A program made the translations under genes and the position numbers. From Fibrobacter sp. (lineage in GTDB: Bacteria > Fibrobacterota > Fibrobacteria > Fibrobacterales > Fibrobacteraceae): a stretch of DNA of 64,000 nucleotides. The notes under the pieces were generated by a model. It made no database searches. It was not told the DNA's origin and saw only the letters and a list, made by a program, of their open reading frames with translations. Position 1 is the stretch's first letter; every line of letters begins with the position of its first letter. The DNA is taken from positions 1 to 64,000 of the forward strand of contig JAKSIH010000010.1 in assembly GCA_024398935.1 (NCBI GenBank). The letters run 5' to 3'. Of this stretch, positions 61,401 to 64,000 are shown one piece after another.

Positions 61401-64000
61401 GATGACAATGGTGTTCAAAGTAAAAAGATTAGTCTAGACGAAGATAATTTGGCTGAAGATGAATCCAGTTACCTGAACAATCTTGGTTCCATTACTCAAA
61501 CTTTAAATCGCCAAGGTGATTACTGCAATATCTATGACCATCGTATTACGGCGGATGAGTACAATAATTTAGGCTCTGAAGAACGAGAAAAGTATTATCA
61601 GGAATTGTGCCAGCTGAATTTAGTTTGGGTTCGTGACTTGAAGCGTTTTGCTCGTGGCGCAAGTGAACAGGAAGGTCACACTTGGAGCGGAATGTTCCCC
61701 TTCCGTCAGTTTAGAGTTCCTATAAGCAAGCTGGTTGCTGGAACTACAGCGGATCCTACCCGTATTTCCAAGATTTACTTTGAAGTGGAAAATGACCGTG
61801 GCGGTGGTATCCATATTAGCCAATTGAAGACCGATTGCCCCACATCCTTGGATGTGTTGAATTGTAAGACATCTTGGAATGGCGTAGAAAATAATGCAAA
61901 TAAAACTGTTCGCGAAGGTCAGAACATCCTATTCTCAGCAAATGTTCCTGGAGCAACTTACTGTCAGTTGAGATTACATCAGAATGGATCGAATACAACC
62001 TACTCTGATATCAAGGGATGGCCTGAAGATGAGTGGTTTCCCTGCAATAATGCGGAACAGTATTTTAAGACAGATTCTCTTGGACTTACATGCGAAAATA
62101 CAGCAACGGACTGTGAAGCCCGCTTTACAGTTGTTGCAAAGAATTCTTCTGATGAGTTGGATTCCTGTATGGACAACAGTAAGAATGGTTTGTATGTCAA
62201 GGTACAGAATACCAAGTATACTTGTTATGGTTACAATACAAATTACACCACAGGTGTTGCCAAGACTCCTGATTACAAGAGCGAAGTAGTAAATTCCCTG
62301 TTTACTGCTGAACCCATTGAATACGATGGCTCGGGCAGTGTTAGTATGGGTCTTGATTTTAATGGTGGATCTTTCCCAAGACCAACAACTATAAAACTGA
62401 TTGGTCCGGATGGACAAGTGATTGAGGAGATTGAAGCAACTAGTTCAGGGTCAAATGCTGAAAAGTATGCTCGATGTGCTCAATGGAAGGAAGGAACAAC
62501 AACTCATGTAGATGGTACTACATCATATCCGAATCTGAAGAACGACTGTGCTTTCTTCCAGTTCAATCCTACCAAGTATGGAACAGGCGATTACAAGCTG
62601 GTTATGGGTAATAGCAATGTAGACGCCTGCAAGATCAACATTACCGTTCCGGCAAGAAAGTTAGAGAACTGTATTGTTTCGCAGACGACCGTAAACAAGG
62701 ACGGCTATGTTGATGTGGTTGCCGATGGCGAGTACCTGGATGGAACTGTCGGTTCGTTGAAGGTGGGGTCAGACACTCACGCCTGCCGTTATGAACCTGA
62801 AAGTGAGGGCGCTACACGCGGAATGGTCCTTTGTGACTTTAAGGCTCCATCTACAGGTGGTGATTACGGCGTGACCTTGAATTTCGCTGGATTGTCCTTG
62901 GATTGCGGTACACTTGCTGTTACCGACAAGCCAAAGCCGTCCGATTGTAAGGTGTCTGGTGATGGTCGTTTCAATGCCAAGGTGAATAACCCTAAAGCGC
63001 TTACCTATAAGTATCGCCTTATTCGCTGTGATGACCTGTTAGGTAACAACTGTACCTTTGAAACCGATGGGGCAAAGCAGGAAGGCACCAGCATGTCTGA
63101 ATCCATCTTGTTGAATGTGGGTAAGCCTGTTGGTGGTCGCCAGTATACGTACTTCTTCCAGGTGTCTACTTCTGGCGATTTTGAAAGGGATGTCGAAGCC
63201 TGTTATGCTAACTATAATTTTGAGGGTGTAAATGCCGAGTGTGATGTGGACAAGTCCGTTGTTGGAGTCGGCCAGTCGTTTAATTTCATCGCGAAGAATG
63301 CGGAAGGTCTTGCTGATGATACCGATATGTCCATTATGGAAGGAACTACAAAGGTGGGCGATGTTCTGCTGAAGGCTGACGGTACCGGAAATACTGCCTT
63401 TATGACCGCAACCAAGAAGGGTAGCCATGAATACACCTTGGTGGGTTCCGATGGCAAGAATGTTTGTAGAAGTCCTGCTACTGTAAATGTTGTTGGCGTG
63501 ACTGCAAATACCTGTAACTTCCAGTTGGCGGATTGGCCTAATACGACTGTGGATAAGGTTATGTCTAAGATAAAGGTTGCGTGGCAACCGGACAAGAGAA
63601 CAAAGGTAAAGTTTGCTGCCTCCGATTTCCAGAATCTAAGTGTTCCTATTAATGCAAAACTTCTCTGTAGCAAAGGCGGGCATAAACTTGAGCATGAAGG
63701 CCTTAATATGCCTCTTTCTAGTTACAGTTCTGTAGTGCTCAGTGAGGGCTTTGATGTTCCGGAAATTACCGATGATATGACCTGCGTTCTGTCTTATGAT
63801 GGAGACGAAGTCTGTCGTGCAACTATTAGTATTGCAAAGCCTATGGGTGATGCAGAATGTAAGGTAGGCAATGACAATAACGGTGGAATTGGTAGGGACG
63901 CCCCTGCAGATAACATTGGCATTCAAAATGAAATGAAGACGCCAAATACCCATTTTTACTTCTATTATAAGAAGGATAAAGGTGAAATATCTTCGTTTAA
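55479..64000 (+). CDS. Giant PilX-like minor pilin/adhesin, right copy (runs off window)
   Basis: ATG 55479 follows TTAGGAG, and the frame is open to the window edge (2840 codons, no stop seen at the points checked). The N-terminus RKGVALITVLIFMTIATI is a prepilin helix without Glu5, then SQAGLNLARAW. Next come a beta-solenoid-like stretch, InlB-type segments (YVRAKGKYFDHW), Cys-rich DYCPDQGECRC and Ig-like repeats at the end. Several blocks align with the left copy (GGYYPQNDPYSPWLKVL against GGYYAQDDTLSPWLKVI; NLNWRSGG against NVSWRSGG), but most of the exposed sequence differs. It is longer than the left copy and its true end is unknown. Confidence 0.9.
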   Translation, partial: MKSLSRKYFGRKGVALITVLIFMTIATIAATAVYKLLASENLSSAARLRQNEAYQASQAGLNLARAWLSYNGSETASLITQFARDGQHRPISLNERMRQSGLQIQQDFSVLLASVDTVSSNGVKVKLISTGKGRVGSSYSQVAILNVEGLYRVDIPSASGDVDYNAAYFGGSLSYAGAHAATAMMVNGNWDGNPLKVTKDFYITGNVDLSGNEVDIGGTGCIGGDMLAGNGLKVGSIYVDGDALGKLRDVSGDAYFNGNVDATNADFTVVGNFYAGGSLKTDPSAHDAIFQNNFCMGDYGRIVFGSGIGHEFRVQNNVWLPNTGAMSGTMSEANALEKKFGMRNESQVYISEMYMDVIKDGYAYLHQEGDFISGLWGAITGEYNWRYFVSKSENRVSSVAGEPPFDCADSLPTFCHKKWHPAEGCDGTKYKIDDLLTTAYDSFEQKANQVDCAKDIKEFTGGSSTVESLNACYEKAAKEGDANLYNGFLVVKFTANSNAYPTGTLNGKFIIIYENDGSSGGYLRLPPSTGTTMVYLKEGASGNVDQSVVDPNATYNYFIYTKADIGQMLTGSSPWKGSVYAEAENCAKLGKVQGGISLEYDPKVVNALVNAKVICKAGTNCGDSGDGEVDESGNVVSTSAKDKNWIALAPTLKISLMSQYANSENVSVENHEMEKGVLVMPRVIYLNTGDRLVNGSERAYNVIYLGGLEPSGSGSASCYFGEKLGSGVMVSETSTFDSEGLYTCQYSEGDYTSDFWVWVMDASSSAKVSLDTLNYNLSKVCESVGIKTKKVGIKLLTEHSISGGYLNILVYEKSNGATVTPLTSSSGLFTLTDLGPSSGGELYKLELKEGISSMTDPLFDVSIFGGCASASGYVQFQLLDPVSTDNLGLASPGNELVLLGDGAGPVAHHPINEDETVSDSIKSIPECTAYNKDDVVWTPSVEGCYVASGIEPDAFYGPWLCPMSSVVSLSVSNNVDERICKPYFGSSAVVESPNDTAFVYASLKKTPYTLSIEIEGLMGTANVYGSQGEVSLGGKTKEELENDAEVELLNENDEILGTCRTGGVLYKDGKNIGPCDITVYYGQHYYVRAKGKYFDHWSYYCDSKSPTFACGTATGASTKSRLIAVTISEDVTVKANYTKTGYCFNEDFKHLHPYCDYEVTPKAIGGLSFARLPLNSSGYTDFYRTDVRNSAEKRTISKSQYEDYGHGDGEYCIDQCVTNWKYRYSELAYLAGKELEGIGTKYDYYFDFYCSVEGKTAEGTVREKESEAADVWSYYDPGISCEDQVDRAFDDWKMPWTYNVSFNLTKEGAKKNCHDTYRCVSGANNNSSANTLDCRGKHPPSLDKPRVYGGYYPQNDPYSPWLKVLSVNISQMTKYGARRSPDKHNIKLDIDDAGETAKSVNQSYWNIKPYIDREDGFASQHGTKTSFIILRKEKAGYNGTYTKTFTWNGTGESNDGGSISAIIFRSNADATSFFLLGINPSASTTDATQRHFILCHGTERQMFNETAVISGSQIQNDAREMQYPLNTGHCIAEEVFANLPWDYIKQRTLQLKVELDGPNAKITFSYTNQTTANVGTGSELFDGTNSTIYISKTFNLEDPALFGYPIDDDHWSERLPKVDAAGNSTHIYQNPIEHMKNNNEDYGYVGFVVHNQNEKIYNLNWRSGGSCGGDYREEPGTYCGFESAEVTANTHTVPIRYVYDYCPDQGECRCTYKYSLNGGSWIDEKNFILPPEGRKYPYGSLRVLAECYDENNPTGKTYKDSTACNGFTTVVEGGENVCYDNYTIFNYYNTATVLNQFTLYNSEIAGINNYYRTRIKQNAGEIGDAIREKLCVDTEDMVREGGINEGAASVVGESHYSASNFCSATNSTSGTKHGLNANITVDGVAVRVHPKENNINKQESSDKPNQNQFDTGNLMMVGHGPDADPYDGVTANFLQLIDTIDNTNTKRYLNLKGSDITFRLYQNNLVDDIRIYVEDDNGVQSKKISLDEDNLAEDESSYLNNLGSITQTLNRQGDYCNIYDHRITADEYNNLGSEEREKYYQELCQLNLVWVRDLKRFARGASEQEGHTWSGMFPFRQFRVPISKLVAGTTADPTRISKIYFEVENDRGGGIHISQLKTDCPTSLDVLNCKTSWNGVENNANKTVREGQNILFSANVPGATYCQLRLHQNGSNTTYSDIKGWPEDEWFPCNNAEQYFKTDSLGLTCENTATDCEARFTVVAKNSSDELDSCMDNSKNGLYVKVQNTKYTCYGYNTNYTTGVAKTPDYKSEVVNSLFTAEPIEYDGSGSVSMGLDFNGGSFPRPTTIKLIGPDGQVIEEIEATSSGSNAEKYARCAQWKEGTTTHVDGTTSYPNLKNDCAFFQFNPTKYGTGDYKLVMGNSNVDACKINITVPARKLENCIVSQTTVNKDGYVDVVADGEYLDGTVGSLKVGSDTHACRYEPESEGATRGMVLCDFKAPSTGGDYGVTLNFAGLSLDCGTLAVTDKPKPSDCKVSGDGRFNAKVNNPKALTYKYRLIRCDDLLGNNCTFETDGAKQEGTSMSESILLNVGKPVGGRQYTYFFQVSTSGDFERDVEACYANYNFEGVNAECDVDKSVVGVGQSFNFIAKNAEGLADDTDMSIMEGTTKVGDVLLKADGTGNTAFMTATKKGSHEYTLVGSDGKNVCRSPATVNVVGVTANTCNFQLADWPNTTVDKVMSKIKVAWQPDKRTKVKFAASDFQNLSVPINAKLLCSKGGHKLEHEGLNMPLSSYSSVVLSEGFDVPEITDDMTCVLSYDGDEVCRATISIAKPMGDAECKVGNDNNGGIGRDAPADNIGIQNEMKTPNTHFYFYYKKDKGEISSF

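Overview
The window looks like a chromosomal stretch of a Fibrobacter-type (Fibrobacterota) bacterium. This is inferred from style, not from a search. The signs are near-even base composition, lipoproteins whose lipobox is followed by Ser/Asp/Lys linkers, very large secreted proteins, two AAA-ATPase/PD-(D/E)XK genes, and dispersed intergenic repeats of the GTCATCCTGGAGGGAGCGCAG type. No rRNA, tRNA, CRISPR array or intact insertion sequence was seen.

Region 1 (1-5.2 kb) holds the start of a lipoprotein that runs off the left edge, two AAA+ ATPases with nuclease-like C-termini, and an alanine/glycine:cation symporter. Region 2 (5.2-21.5 kb) is the most unusual part. It is a compact seven-gene operon with gaps from overlapping to about 30 nt. 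It encodes a signal-peptide/C-anchor protein with a VWA-like start, two very different Hsp70/actin-fold ATPases, two membrane-anchored coiled-coil proteins, an 1878-residue polytopic protein ending in a complete penicillin-binding transpeptidase domain (SxxK, SxN, KTG), and a small single-pass protein. The multi-pass part of the giant protein is SEDS-like (RodA/FtsW) in layout, so it may be a natural SEDS-bPBP fusion. The operon reads as a second, elongasome-like envelope machine, and its function is inferred. ispD, an unknown membrane-associated protein and a two-domain lipoprotein follow.

Region 3 (25.4-32.3 kb) is metal handling on the minus strand: a NicO-family Ni/Co transporter with its DUF1007 partner, an outer-membrane porin, and dtxR-feoA-feoB. 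A consensus promoter precedes dtxR with a palindrome in its spacer, and similar palindromes lie upstream of the porin. Region 4 (32.4-41.5 kb) holds a beta-barrel protein, nnr, a LamG-like lipoprotein, an array of long direct repeats, an OLD-family nuclease, an Rpn-family nuclease, and a hipB-like gene followed by a decayed hipA.

Region 5 (41.6-64 kb) is two divergent copies of a four-gene minor-pilin cassette (FimT/GspH-like, PilV-like, PilW-like, and a giant PilX-like adhesin of 2616 aa on the left and at least 2840 aa on the right). Between them lies a tyrosine recombinase gene flanked by 132-bp inverted repeats that match at 122 positions. All differences but one fall in a 28-nt hairpin just before the first pilin gene, and they keep its pairing. 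The arrangement looks like an invertible switch that would choose between two alternative giant pilus-tip adhesins.
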